In this document: one piece after another, positions 35,141-42,753 of the stretch
Position numbering within the stretch: position 1 is the first letter of the stretch
Layout of the letters: every line of letters starts with the position of its first letter
Position numbers and translations under genes: made by a program
Origin: Schaalia canis
GTDB taxonomy: Bacteria > Actinomycetota > Actinomycetes > Actinomycetales > Actinomycetaceae
Direction of reading: 5' to 3'
Length of the DNA stretch: 45,147 nucleotides
Assembly (NCBI RefSeq): GCF_003858455.1
Contig: NZ_RQZF01000015.1
Location: 1-45,147, forward strand
Notes under the pieces: model-generated
Told to the model about the DNA's origin: nothing
Seen by the model: only the letters and a program-made list of their open reading frames with translations
The model's database searches: none

Positions 35141-35988
35141 CCCTTTACTGCTCCGGTTAGGCCGCCCACGATGCGCCGTTCAAAGAGGCTGAAGAAAACG
35201 AGGGCGGGGATCATGGAGAGGGAGGTGAAGGCCAGGACTCGCGCCGTGTCGACGGAGTATTGCGAGGCGAAGGCTTGCACGCCTAGAGGCAGGGTGTACA
35301 TGCTTTCGTCGCTGAGGACGAAGAGGGGCAGCATGTAGGCGTTCCAACTGCCGATGAAGGCGAGGATTCCAGTGGTGATGACGCCCGGTGCGGAGAGCGG
35401 CAGGACGACGCGCCAGAAGAATCCGAGGCGGCCGCACCCGTCGAGGGCGGAGGCTTCTTCGAGTTCTTTGGGGATGGTGCGCAGGAAGGGTACGAGGATG
35501 ATGATGGTGGTGGGGAGGGCGAAGGCAATGCCGGGCAGGATGACGCCAAGCAGGTTATTGGTCAGGCCCAGGCTTTTAATGAGGATATACAGGGGTGTGA
35601 TGGCTACCGTCATGGGGAACATGAGGCCCGCTGCGAAAAGGGAGTACATGGCCTGGCGGCCTTTGAAGGGGTAGCGGGCGATGACGAAGGAGGCCATGAG
35701 GCCCAAGATGACAACGCCGACGGTGGTGCTCAGAGCGGCGATGGTGGAGTTGAGGACTTGGCGCCAGAAGATGGGGCTGGCCACGACCTCGGTGTAGTTT
35801 TCTATGACCCAGGGGTTGGGCAGGCCTGCAGGGTTGGCGGTGATTTGGGCGTTGGTCCGAAAGCCTCCCAGGATCACGTAGGCCACCGGCGAGAGGATGG
35901 CGATAATGACGAAGGCGGCGAGGACGTAGATGCCGGGGTTACCCCAGGGGAGGGCTTTGTCGCGCTTGGGGGTGGTGAGGGTGCTCAT
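35137..35988 (-). CDS. Carbohydrate ABC transporter permease (MalG-like)
   Basis: 283 aa, six helices. The EAA loop reads EEASALDGCGRLGFFWRVVLPLS, which contacts the ATPase. The family is CUT1 of oligosaccharide importers. Start overlaps the first permease stop by ATGA with AGGAGG upstream. The ATPase is not encoded here, so a shared MsiK-type ATPase elsewhere is probable, as is usual for actinobacterial CUT1 systems (inference). Confidence 0.93.
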   Translation of the reverse strand: MSTLTTPKRDKALPWGNPGIYVLAAFVIIAILSPVAYVILGGFRTNAQITANPAGLPNPWVIENYTEVVASPIFWRQVLNSTIAALSTTVGVVILGLMASFVIARYPFKGRQAMYSLFAAGLMFPMTVAITPLYILIKSLGLTNNLLGVILPGIAFALPTTIIILVPFLRTIPKELEEASALDGCGRLGFFWRVVLPLSAPGVITTGILAFIGSWNAYMLPLFVLSDESMYTLPLGVQAFASQYSVDTARVLAFTSLSMIPALVFFSLFERRIVGGLTGAVKG

Positions 35989-37019
35989 TGTCCGCCTCCT
36001 GTGAGTGCGCCTTCAGTGTCGCGGCGTAGGACGAAGCGTTGGTAGGTGAGGGCGATTGCCAGTGAGATGAGGAAGACGACCACTGCCACCGCGTTGCCGT
36101 AGCCGTAGTTGCCAGCCAGTCGACCGTTGACGACCATGTAGGTCGCCATCGTTGAGGTTCCTGCTGTGGAGGCGATGTATTGGCCCCAGATGATGTAGAC
36201 GAGGTCGAAGAGTTGGAGGGAGCCAATGATGGAGAGGAAGGCCCACATGCGGATGGTGGGGCCAAGGAGGGGCAGGGTGATTCGGCGTTGAATCTGCCAG
36301 TAGGAGGCGCCGTCAACTTTGGCTGCTTCGAGGAGCTCGGTGGGGATGCCCTGCATGCCCGCTAGGAAGATAATGACGGCAAAGCCAACGTATTTCCAGG
36401 TCAGGATGCCCATGAGGGTGATCATGGCGAGGCGCGGGTCAGCGATCCAGTCGCCGGTGAGTGCTCCCAGTCCCACGTCTTCGAGAAGGCGGTTGACGCC
36501 GCCTCGGCTTTGAAGGAGCAGGGACCAGGCGGTACCGGCGATGACCTCGGAGATGACGTAGGGGATGAAGATGAGGACACGGATGAGGGATTGTCCGCGC
36601 ATCTTTTTATTGAGTAGTAGGGCCAGGAGGAGGGCGATCGGCCCCTGAAGGAGGAGCGAGGCCACGAGGATGATGGCGTTGTGGCCAAGGACGGCGTGGA
36701 ACTCGGGGTCGGTGAGGATGGTGATGTAGTTTTTCAGGCCCACAAAGTTGGTGGGGATACCAAAGCCCTTCCATTTGAAGAAGCCGTAGTAGGCGGCCAT
36801 GATGACCGGGAAGATGACAAAGGTGAGGAACAGGAGGATCGCCGGGCCTGACAGGAGGGCGATCTCTAGGCGTTCTTGCCTCCCGATCGCCGACTTGTTG
36901 CGGCTACGGCCGCGGGAAGCAGGCGTGCTGCTTCCCGCGGCCCCGGCTCCCTGGGCTGCTCCACGATCATCTGTGCGCTCATTTGCGCGGTGATCGGCTG
37001 CAGTGGGAACCGTGCTCAT
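35985..37019 (-). CDS. Carbohydrate ABC transporter permease (MalF-like)
   Basis: 344 aa with a basic, Ser/Gly-rich N-terminal tail (1-48) and six helices. The EAA loop is LLEAAKVDGASYWQIQRRITLP. It pairs with the downstream MalG-like subunit. AAGGAG lies about 10 bases before the ATG, overlapping the end of the solute-binding gene, and only 8 bases separate the genes. It is an oligosaccharide importer subunit; the xylan enzymes next door suggest xylo-oligosaccharides. Confidence 0.93.
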   Translation of the reverse strand: MSTVPTAADHRANERTDDRGAAQGAGAAGSSTPASRGRSRNKSAIGRQERLEIALLSGPAILLFLTFVIFPVIMAAYYGFFKWKGFGIPTNFVGLKNYITILTDPEFHAVLGHNAIILVASLLLQGPIALLLALLLNKKMRGQSLIRVLIFIPYVISEVIAGTAWSLLLQSRGGVNRLLEDVGLGALTGDWIADPRLAMITLMGILTWKYVGFAVIIFLAGMQGIPTELLEAAKVDGASYWQIQRRITLPLLGPTIRMWAFLSIIGSLQLFDLVYIIWGQYIASTAGTSTMATYMVVNGRLAGNYGYGNAVAVVVFLISLAIALTYQRFVLRRDTEGALTGGGQ

Positions 37020-37027
37020 GGTGGCTG

Positions 37028-38326
37028 TTACTCCTTCGCGGCTGCAGCGTTGGCGGCATCAATGATGCCTTGGGCGTTGCCCTTGCCAGCGAGCATGTCG
37101 ACCACACCCACATTGAGGGCGTTGCCGACATTTTGGCCAAGCAGGGTGTCGAGCCAGACCGAGACGTAGGCGGCGTCGTTGTAGGCGTTGAGGATGTCTT
37201 TCAGGGCATCCTGTTTGACGACGCTTTGGGCTTCGGTGTTGGCGGGCAGGGTTTCGAAGGCGTCTGCGTAGAGTTCCTGGTACTTGGTCTGGACGACGAA
37301 GTTGAGGAAGTCGGCGCATTCCTTGGGGGCGTCGGCAGAACAAGCGAAGGCGTCAAGGCCGCCCATAATGGCCTTGGGATCGCCCTTTCCACCTTTAACT
37401 TCGGGGAAGGGGAACCAGCCGAGGTCTGCGAGGGGCTGCTTGTCAGGGGTGAGGTCAGCGATGACGCCAACATTCCATGCGCCCATGAGTTCCATAGCTG
37501 CCTGGTGGTTGGCAATCAAACCTGCCGAGGAGCCTGCGCCCTGCTGGGCGGAGGTGGTGAGGAAGCCCGAGTTGAAGGGTTCAGTTCCGGCGAAGCCTTG
37601 GAGGTCTTCGCCTGCCTTGAGCCAGCAGGGGTCGGAGAAGTCGCCTTCAGCGGAGGCGGTGACAAAGACGTCCTGGGGGCATTCGCGCAGGGCGAAGAAG
37701 TAGAACCAGTGGGCGGCTGGCCAGGCGTCTTTGGCGCCAAGGGCGATGGGTTGGATACCGGCGGCCTTGAGTTTATCAACGGCGGCGCTGAGTTCTTCCA
37801 TGGTGGTGGGGGTGCTGGTGATTCCTGCCTGGGCGAAGAGGTCCTTGGAGTAGTAGATGCCGCCGGGAAGGACCGAGGTGGGGATGCCGTAGACCTTGTC
37901 GTCAATGGTCAAGGCGCTGAAGGCTGCTTCGCTAATGACGGACTTGGTTTCGTCTGTGATGAGGTCGGTAATGTCCATGACCTGACCAGCCTCAACCATG
38001 TCCTTGAGCTTGCCGCCGCCGCGAGCGAGGAAGGCTGATGGAGCGTCTCCAGAGTTCATGGCGGTTTGGAGTTTGCCATCCAGGTCCTCGTTCTGGACGG
38101 GTTGGACGGTAATGCTTACCCCTGGGTTGGCGGCCATGAAGTCGGCGGCAGCTTGTTCCCAGAAGGCTTTGCCGTCTCCGGTGGTGGAGTTATGCCAAAA
38201 GGTCATTGCGACGTCACCAGTGGCACCACTTGCAGCATCACTGCTTCCGCCACTTGCGCAGGCGGTGAGAGAAAGGGCGGCAGCAGTGATGACTGCTGCT
38301 GTGAAGTAGCGGGTATTGCGTCTCAT
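37028..38326 (-). CDS. Extracellular sugar-binding lipoprotein (CUT1)
   Basis: 432 aa. A lipobox LTAC (Cys23) follows a hydrophobic stretch, so it is a lipoprotein on the outside of the membrane. The body is a family 1 solute-binding protein (MTFWHNSTTGDGKAFWEQAAADF, GIPTSVLPGGIYYSKDLF, WYFFALRE-type central region, GGLDAFACSADAP). First gene of the xylan operon, read from a promoter at about 38402-38429 with AAGGAGG 9 bases before the ATG. The ligand is probably xylo-oligosaccharide, by context. Two extra Cys pairs (near 215/229 and 325/333) may be disulfides. Confidence 0.93.
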   Translation of the reverse strand: MRRNTRYFTAAVITAAALSLTACASGGSSDAASGATGDVAMTFWHNSTTGDGKAFWEQAAADFMAANPGVSITVQPVQNEDLDGKLQTAMNSGDAPSAFLARGGGKLKDMVEAGQVMDITDLITDETKSVISEAAFSALTIDDKVYGIPTSVLPGGIYYSKDLFAQAGITSTPTTMEELSAAVDKLKAAGIQPIALGAKDAWPAAHWFYFFALRECPQDVFVTASAEGDFSDPCWLKAGEDLQGFAGTEPFNSGFLTTSAQQGAGSSAGLIANHQAAMELMGAWNVGVIADLTPDKQPLADLGWFPFPEVKGGKGDPKAIMGGLDAFACSADAPKECADFLNFVVQTKYQELYADAFETLPANTEAQSVVKQDALKDILNAYNDAAYVSVWLDTLLGQNVGNALNVGVVDMLAGKGNAQGIIDAANAAAAKE

Positions 38327-38367
38327 CGTTGAAACCTCCTTCGGTGGATGCTCCGGTCACTATTAAC

Positions 38368-38379
38368 CGAAATCTTTCG
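38368..38379. promoter_or_regulatory. Candidate LacI-family operator for the xylan operon
   Basis: CGAAATCTTTCG (CGAAA-N2-TTTCG) lies between the predicted transcription start and the start codon of the lipoprotein gene, where a bound repressor would block transcription. Related sites occur at 38476-38488 (before the regulator gene) and, with a wider spacer, at 41115-41127 (before the xylanase gene). Confidence 0.5.
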
Positions 38380-38401
38380 CAACCCAAGCCGAATACCATT
38401 T

Positions 38402-38429
38402 AGTTTATCTACTATCCAAAGGCTGTCAA
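38402..38429 (-). promoter_or_regulatory. Promoter of the xylan ABC operon
   Basis: On the minus strand TTGACA (38429-38424), 16 bases, then TAAACT (38407-38402), inside the 12-mer GATAAACTAAAT (38409-38398). The xylanase gene has the same layout (41291-41264). Confidence 0.7.
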
Positions 38430-38475
38430 CCGCTATTTATAACGAAATAGTCAAGATGTGCCGACTTTTCTTCAG

Positions 38476-38488
38476 CGAAATATTTTCG
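38476..38488. promoter_or_regulatory. Candidate operator at the lacI-family gene
   Basis: CGAAATATTTTCG (CGAAA-N3-TTTCG) lies 27 bases before the ATG at 38516, suggesting autoregulation. A half-site CGAAAT is at 38443-38448. Confidence 0.45.
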
Positions 38489-38515
38489 TAAACTGCCACT
38501 CAGAAAGGGAGCACC

Positions 38516-39583
38516 ATGACAGAATCGGACAACACATCCCCCCACCCCACCCTCGACGACGTCGCCTCACATGCAGGAGTGTCGCCCTCAACGGCATCGA
38601 AAGCGCTCAACAATCGCAAAGATGTCTCTGAAGCAACCCGCCAGCGGGTTCTTCAGGCATGCGCAGAGCTTGGCTACCAGCGCAGCACCACACCCGCCAC
38701 CCCAACGACCCCTCATATTGCGATCGTGGCGGACAACCTCGCCAGTACCTACACCATGGAAATCCTCAAGGGAGCCGCCGCCGAGGCCATGCGCCACGGC
38801 GTCCCCCTCGCCCTGTCCTACACCCAGCTTCCCGACACCTATCGGGAACACACGCTCATCCCCCTGAGCACCCCATGGATCGCGCGCGTGGCCAGCGAAG
38901 GATATATCGGGGTCATCACCATCACCACCCCCCTCACCCCCCACTTGGCCACACACTTATCCGATGCTGCCCTCAGCCATGTCGCTATTGATCCTGCCAA
39001 CACTCCCCCCTCTGGCACCGCCTCGATCGGGGCAACAAACTGGAATGGTGGGCGGGACGCCACCCAGCACCTCATTGAGTTGGGACACCGCCGCATTGCC
39101 TTCATTCGCGGTTCTGAAAACTCTGTCCCTTCCAATGAGCGCTATGAAGGTTATCTGTCGGCTCTCCGCATGAACGACCTTCCCTTTGACCCTGACCTTG
39201 TCATCGACGCAGGTTTCGCCTACGGCGATGGCGTCGCCGCAGGACGACGCCTCCTCGATTTGCCCTCATCCGAGCGTCCCACAGCGATCTTCGCGTGCAA
39301 CGATAGTGCGGCACTTGGCGTGTACGAGGCCGCCCGCGAGCGAGCCCTCCGTATCCCTGAAGATCTGAGCGTGGTGGGCTTTGACGACACCGATTCTGCC
39401 CGCTGGGCAACCCCTCGGCTGACCACAGTGCATCAACCACTCTTTGAAATGGGGGCGCGTGCCGTGCAGACCCTCCTGGCAATGCACGGCGGAGAACAGA
39501 GTCTTTCGTCAACGCCGATTCGCCTGAGCACTCATCTGGTAACGCGCGATTCGACTGCCAAGATACCTTCCGAGGTTGCCTGA
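38516..39583 (+). CDS. LacI-family transcriptional regulator
   Basis: 355 aa. The N-terminal helix-turn-helix TLDDVASHAGVSPSTASKALNNRKDVSEATRQRV (about 12-45) contains the LacI recognition signature. It is followed by the hinge and a periplasmic-binding-protein-like effector domain (about 65-345), with GRDATQHLIELGHRRIAFIRG and the C-terminal FDDTDSARWATPRLTTVHQP typical of sugar-responsive members. GGGAG precedes the ATG. It is divergent from the xylan operon, so it is the probable repressor of that operon and, by shared promoter elements, of the xylanase. The inducer is presumed to be a xylose-containing sugar. Confidence 0.93.
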   Translation: MTESDNTSPHPTLDDVASHAGVSPSTASKALNNRKDVSEATRQRVLQACAELGYQRSTTPATPTTPHIAIVADNLASTYTMEILKGAAAEAMRHGVPLALSYTQLPDTYREHTLIPLSTPWIARVASEGYIGVITITTPLTPHLATHLSDAALSHVAIDPANTPPSGTASIGATNWNGGRDATQHLIELGHRRIAFIRGSENSVPSNERYEGYLSALRMNDLPFDPDLVIDAGFAYGDGVAAGRRLLDLPSSERPTAIFACNDSAALGVYEAARERALRIPEDLSVVGFDDTDSARWATPRLTTVHQPLFEMGARAVQTLLAMHGGEQSLSSTPIRLSTHLVTRDSTAKIPSEVA

Positions 39584-39605
39584 GCATCGGACAAGCTAGA
39601 GAACA

Positions 39606-39645
39606 CTCGCCTGGGGGCGGGCCTTGCGGCCCGCCCCCAGGCGAG
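39606..39645. terminator. Bidirectional hairpin between lacI and xylanase
   Basis: Perfect 18-bp stem (39606-39623 with 39628-39645) and loop TTGC between convergent genes ending at 39583 and 39707. Confidence 0.85.
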
Positions 39646-39706
39646 TTGTTACGTCCTACCCGGAGTCTCACTCAGTTTCTGAGAGAACCTAAGCAGCTCA
39701 GGTCAC

Positions 39707-41110
39707 TCAGTAGCGCTTACGCATTATCAACGCGACGCTGCCAACTGCTGCAATCACACCACCTACCACAAGGGTGCCACCAGCAAGGGTGCCGGTTTTG
39801 GCAATCTTCTGGGGAGGCTTCTTGTCGGGCTGCCCCGGCTGTGCCGGTGGCTTTGTTGTGGGGGGCTGAGTTGTCGGGGGTTGAGTGCTGGGCGGCTGAG
39901 TTGTCGGCGGCTGAGTCGTTGGTGGCTGGGTCGTTGGCGGCTGCGTTGCGGGAGGCTCGGTCGTAGGAGGTGGCGTGGTGGGCGGCGGTGTCACGGATGG
40001 CTCCACGCCCATTTCTTTGAGCAGGCGGAAGTATGCGGGCTTGGGGGTGTAATCCTCCCAGAGCACTGTGGCTGCACCCTCGCCCTTGAAGAAGTTTGGC
40101 ACCCATGAGTAGGTGTCATTGAATCCCCAGAGGGTCACTGATTGGCACCCCGGCACATCCAGGCATGCCCGCAGAGTTTGACCGTAGTGATCGGCTTGCT
40201 TAGCAAGAAGCTCTTCGGAGGGGCGTTCCCCTTCAAACTTGATGCGGACGTCAAGTTCGGTGATTGCGGTTTCCAGACCGAGGGCGTCAAAGCGAGCGAG
40301 GTTATCACGCAGGGAGGTGTCAAAGCCCCATTGGGTGCCAAGGTGAGCCTGAGCGGAGAATCCGTGGACAGGCACTCCTTGGGCAAGGAGTTTCTTGGTG
40401 AGTTCGTAGTAGGCAGTCGACTTGTCGTTGATGCCTTCTACGCTGTAGTCATTGAAGAAAAGCCGGGCCTGGGGGTCGGCTTCATGTGCCCAACGGAAGG
40501 CATCAGCGATGATCTCTTCTCCAAGTTCACGAATCCAGATATTTTCATCCGTGCGCAATTGCCCTTCGCCGGTGAAGATCTCGTTGGCGACATCCCACTG
40601 TTGAATCTTGCCTTTGTAGCGGCCAACAACGGTGGTGATGTGGTCTTTAAGGATGTGCCGCAGCTCTTCCTTGGAGAAACTCCCCTTTTCTAGCCATTCG
40701 GGATTTTGGCTGTGCCACAGGAGGGTGTGGCCTCGAACCACCTGATTATTCCCCTGAGCGAAGGCCACAATTTCATCAGCGAAGGTGAAATTGTAGGTGT
40801 CTTTCTCGGGGTGGATGTAGTCCCACTTCATCTGGTTTTCTGGGGTGACGGAGGAGAACTCATGTGCCAGGATTCGCCGGTAGATGGGCGAATGACGGAA
40901 GGGATTTTCGTAGGGCATCGCGTCGTGGTGGCCGCCACCAGCAACGGCAGAGCCAATGACGATTCCTTTTGCTTTTGCGGCCTCGCGCAGGGAGATGAGG
41001 TCGGGTGCGGGGTCGCCGTCGTAGGTATTCGAGGCGAGGGCGGATACGGGAGCGAAGATGATTCCTGCGCTAAGACAGAGTGCGGCTATGCGCCTCTTCA
41101 TTGAGTGCAT
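39707..41110 (-). CDS. Cell-wall-anchored GH10 endo-1,4-beta-xylanase
   Basis: 467 aa. Signal peptide (hydrophobic 8-25, ending SALAS). GH10 barrel about 40-370, with the acid/base Glu177 in WDVANEIF and the nucleophile Glu285 in TELDVRI; GHTLLWHSQNPEWL and SVTLWGFNDTYSW are further marks. A Pro/Thr linker with six TQPPT-type repeats (389-419) leads to the sorting signal: IAKTG (436-440), a hydrophobic stretch and the basic tail RKRY. It would be attached to peptidoglycan by a sortase and cut xylan into oligosaccharides for the ABC system. AAAGG lies 10 bases before the ATG. The promoter matches that of the ABC operon. Confidence 0.93.
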   Translation of the reverse strand: MHSMKRRIAALCLSAGIIFAPVSALASNTYDGDPAPDLISLREAAKAKGIVIGSAVAGGGHHDAMPYENPFRHSPIYRRILAHEFSSVTPENQMKWDYIHPEKDTYNFTFADEIVAFAQGNNQVVRGHTLLWHSQNPEWLEKGSFSKEELRHILKDHITTVVGRYKGKIQQWDVANEIFTGEGQLRTDENIWIRELGEEIIADAFRWAHEADPQARLFFNDYSVEGINDKSTAYYELTKKLLAQGVPVHGFSAQAHLGTQWGFDTSLRDNLARFDALGLETAITELDVRIKFEGERPSEELLAKQADHYGQTLRACLDVPGCQSVTLWGFNDTYSWVPNFFKGEGAATVLWEDYTPKPAYFRLLKEMGVEPSVTPPPTTPPPTTEPPATQPPTTQPPTTQPPTTQPPSTQPPTTQPPTTKPPAQPGQPDKKPPQKIAKTGTLAGGTLVVGGVIAAVGSVALIMRKRY

Positions 41111-41263
41111 GCGTGAAATACCTTTCGGTGAACAGTGGTGAAGAAGAGACAGTTATTGCATGGCTCTTCTCGGGGAAGGTGTTCCGATAAGTCACGTCGG
41201 GACGAGACAGGCGATGTTGTAATGTGCTTCGGCAATGAAGCAGAGGCGGTCCCTCAGGTATTT

Positions 41264-41291
41264 AGTTTATCCACGAAACTAATTCTGTCAA
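41264..41291 (-). promoter_or_regulatory. Promoter of the GH10 xylanase gene
   Basis: Minus strand TTGACA (41291-41286), 16 bases, TAAACT (41269-41264), inside the same GATAAACTAAAT 12-mer (41271-41260) as the ABC operon promoter. A GAAAT-ACC-TTTCG sequence (41115-41127) between promoter and ATG resembles the candidate operators. Confidence 0.7.
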
Positions 41292-41330
41292 GAGAAGACT
41301 ATAGAACCACAGGGAACCGTAAATACCCCC

Positions 41331-41393
41331 AAAGCGCTTGACGCCCTTCTTCCCCCCGAGTAAGTTTCTTTGTGTAACAAATCCGAGCGCTTT
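41331..41393 (+). promoter_or_regulatory. Promoter region of the malY-like gene with two AGCGCT sites
   Basis: TTGACG (41338-41343), 17 bases, TAAGTT (41361-41366) is a fair promoter toward the aminotransferase gene at 41441. It is flanked by AAAGCGCTTG (41331-41340, overlapping the -35) and GAGCGCTTT (41385-41393), both with an AGCGCT core that resembles LacI/GalR-type operator centres. Confidence 0.5.
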
Positions 41394-41440
41394 CCAAGAC
41401 ACTGCCGTCAACGCCGACGCATGAACAAGGATGACCTCGC

Positions 41441-42736
41441 ATGGATGATTCCGTGTACCGCCCCTATCCCGGCGCGCCCTCCGACGCCCAACAATCCTTC
41501 ACTGCCCGCCCCCACAGGTGGGGCACTCACAGCGCCAAGTGGGACCTCCTCGCCTCGCCTCTTGGCAGCGACGCCATCAGCCTGAGTGTGGCTGACATGG
41601 AGTTCTACAGTGCCCCCACCGTCATTCATGCCATCACGCGGGCCGCCGCCCACGGCGTCTACGGCTACACCGAGGTTTTCACCGACTTCGCTCAGGCGGC
41701 CTGTCGCTGGCAGCGCGTCCGCCACCAGTGGGAGCCTCGCCCAGACGAGACGCACTTCTTTCCCCGCATCGTCCAATGCCTCAGCGCCCTCTTGGATCGC
41801 GTGATCGCACCGAAGAATGGCGAGCGGCCCGTCCTTGTCACCCTCACCCCCGCCTACGGGCCACTCCTTGAGGTCGCCCGCCGTCTGGGAGTACACATCC
41901 GCGAGGTTCCCCTCATCTCCCACCCCGCCCCCAACACTGCCTTCCTCACCCACCGCATCAATGACGATCTACTCAACGCGGCAATGACGGGTGCCGATGT
42001 GCTCCTGTGGTGCAACCCGCACAACCCCACCGGACGAGTATGGACCCGCGACGAACTCCACGCCGTCGCCACCCTTGCCCTCACGCATGACGTGCTCGTA
42101 TTCAGCGATGACATCCACGCTGACTTCACCCGCACTGAGCGCACCTCCTACACGCCCCTCGCCCTCGTCAGCCCCGAGCTATGGGAGCGCGAACTACTCA
42201 TCCACTGCGCCTCTCCCGGTAAAACCTTCAACACTGCGGAGCTGGAAAGTGCAGCCATTTTTGCCCCACCCGCCCTCGGGCAAGCGCTGGAAGAAGCCAA
42301 GCGTGCCGCCGGACTCCACAACCCGAACTATTTCGCCATCCCCGCCACCATCGCAGCCTGGACTGACGGGGACAAGTGGGTGGATACCCTCCGGCAACGT
42401 ATCGACGCGAACCTCGCCCTCGCCGTTGACCTGCTACACACCCTCCTGCCTGCCGCCCACATCACCGACCCTGACGGCACCTACCTCGTATGGGTGGATG
42501 CTGCGGCCTACCTGCCCCACGCCGACAGCCTCACTGCGGTGATGGACGAGGCTCGTGTGGCCGTCAGTCCCGGCATCGACTTCGGTTCCGAGTACGGCAG
42601 CTACTTCCGCGTCAATGTCGCCCTGCCCCCTGCAGATCTTGAAGGCGCACTGGAACGGTTCTGCCACTGCCTCAACGCCCACGCCACCTCACCCATTACC
42701 CCCACCTTTTCTTCATCCACTGAACACCCTGCATGA
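41441..42736 (+). CDS. MalY/PatB-family PLP enzyme (C-S lyase/aminotransferase)
   Basis: 431 aa, fold type I PLP enzyme, cytosolic. Marks: the N-terminal SVADMEFYSAP, HGVYGYTE, WCNPHNPTGRVW (190-201), FSDDIHADF (221-229) and the PLP lysine Lys261 in CASPGKTFNTAEL, all of the MalY/PatB cystathionine beta-lyase group. It would split cystathionine or cysteine-like C-S bonds, releasing pyruvate, ammonia and a thiol. The stop falls inside the upstream part of the antiporter gene (TGA 42734-42736), with that gene's ATG 17 bases on. The two are likely one operon, so the antiporter may move a sulfur amino acid (inference). Confidence 0.88.
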   Translation: MDDSVYRPYPGAPSDAQQSFTARPHRWGTHSAKWDLLASPLGSDAISLSVADMEFYSAPTVIHAITRAAAHGVYGYTEVFTDFAQAACRWQRVRHQWEPRPDETHFFPRIVQCLSALLDRVIAPKNGERPVLVTLTPAYGPLLEVARRLGVHIREVPLISHPAPNTAFLTHRINDDLLNAAMTGADVLLWCNPHNPTGRVWTRDELHAVATLALTHDVLVFSDDIHADFTRTERTSYTPLALVSPELWERELLIHCASPGKTFNTAELESAAIFAPPALGQALEEAKRAAGLHNPNYFAIPATIAAWTDGDKWVDTLRQRIDANLALAVDLLHTLLPAAHITDPDGTYLVWVDAAAYLPHADSLTAVMDEARVAVSPGIDFGSEYGSYFRVNVALPPADLEGALERFCHCLNAHATSPITPTFSSSTEHPA

Positions 42737-42753
42737 TCACAAAGGAGTGCCTC

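Noticed and set aside
36983-38038. Open frame opposite the sugar-binding lipoprotein (351 aa)
   Set aside because: Gly/Val/Glu-rich composition without domains; the minus strand encodes a clear solute-binding protein.
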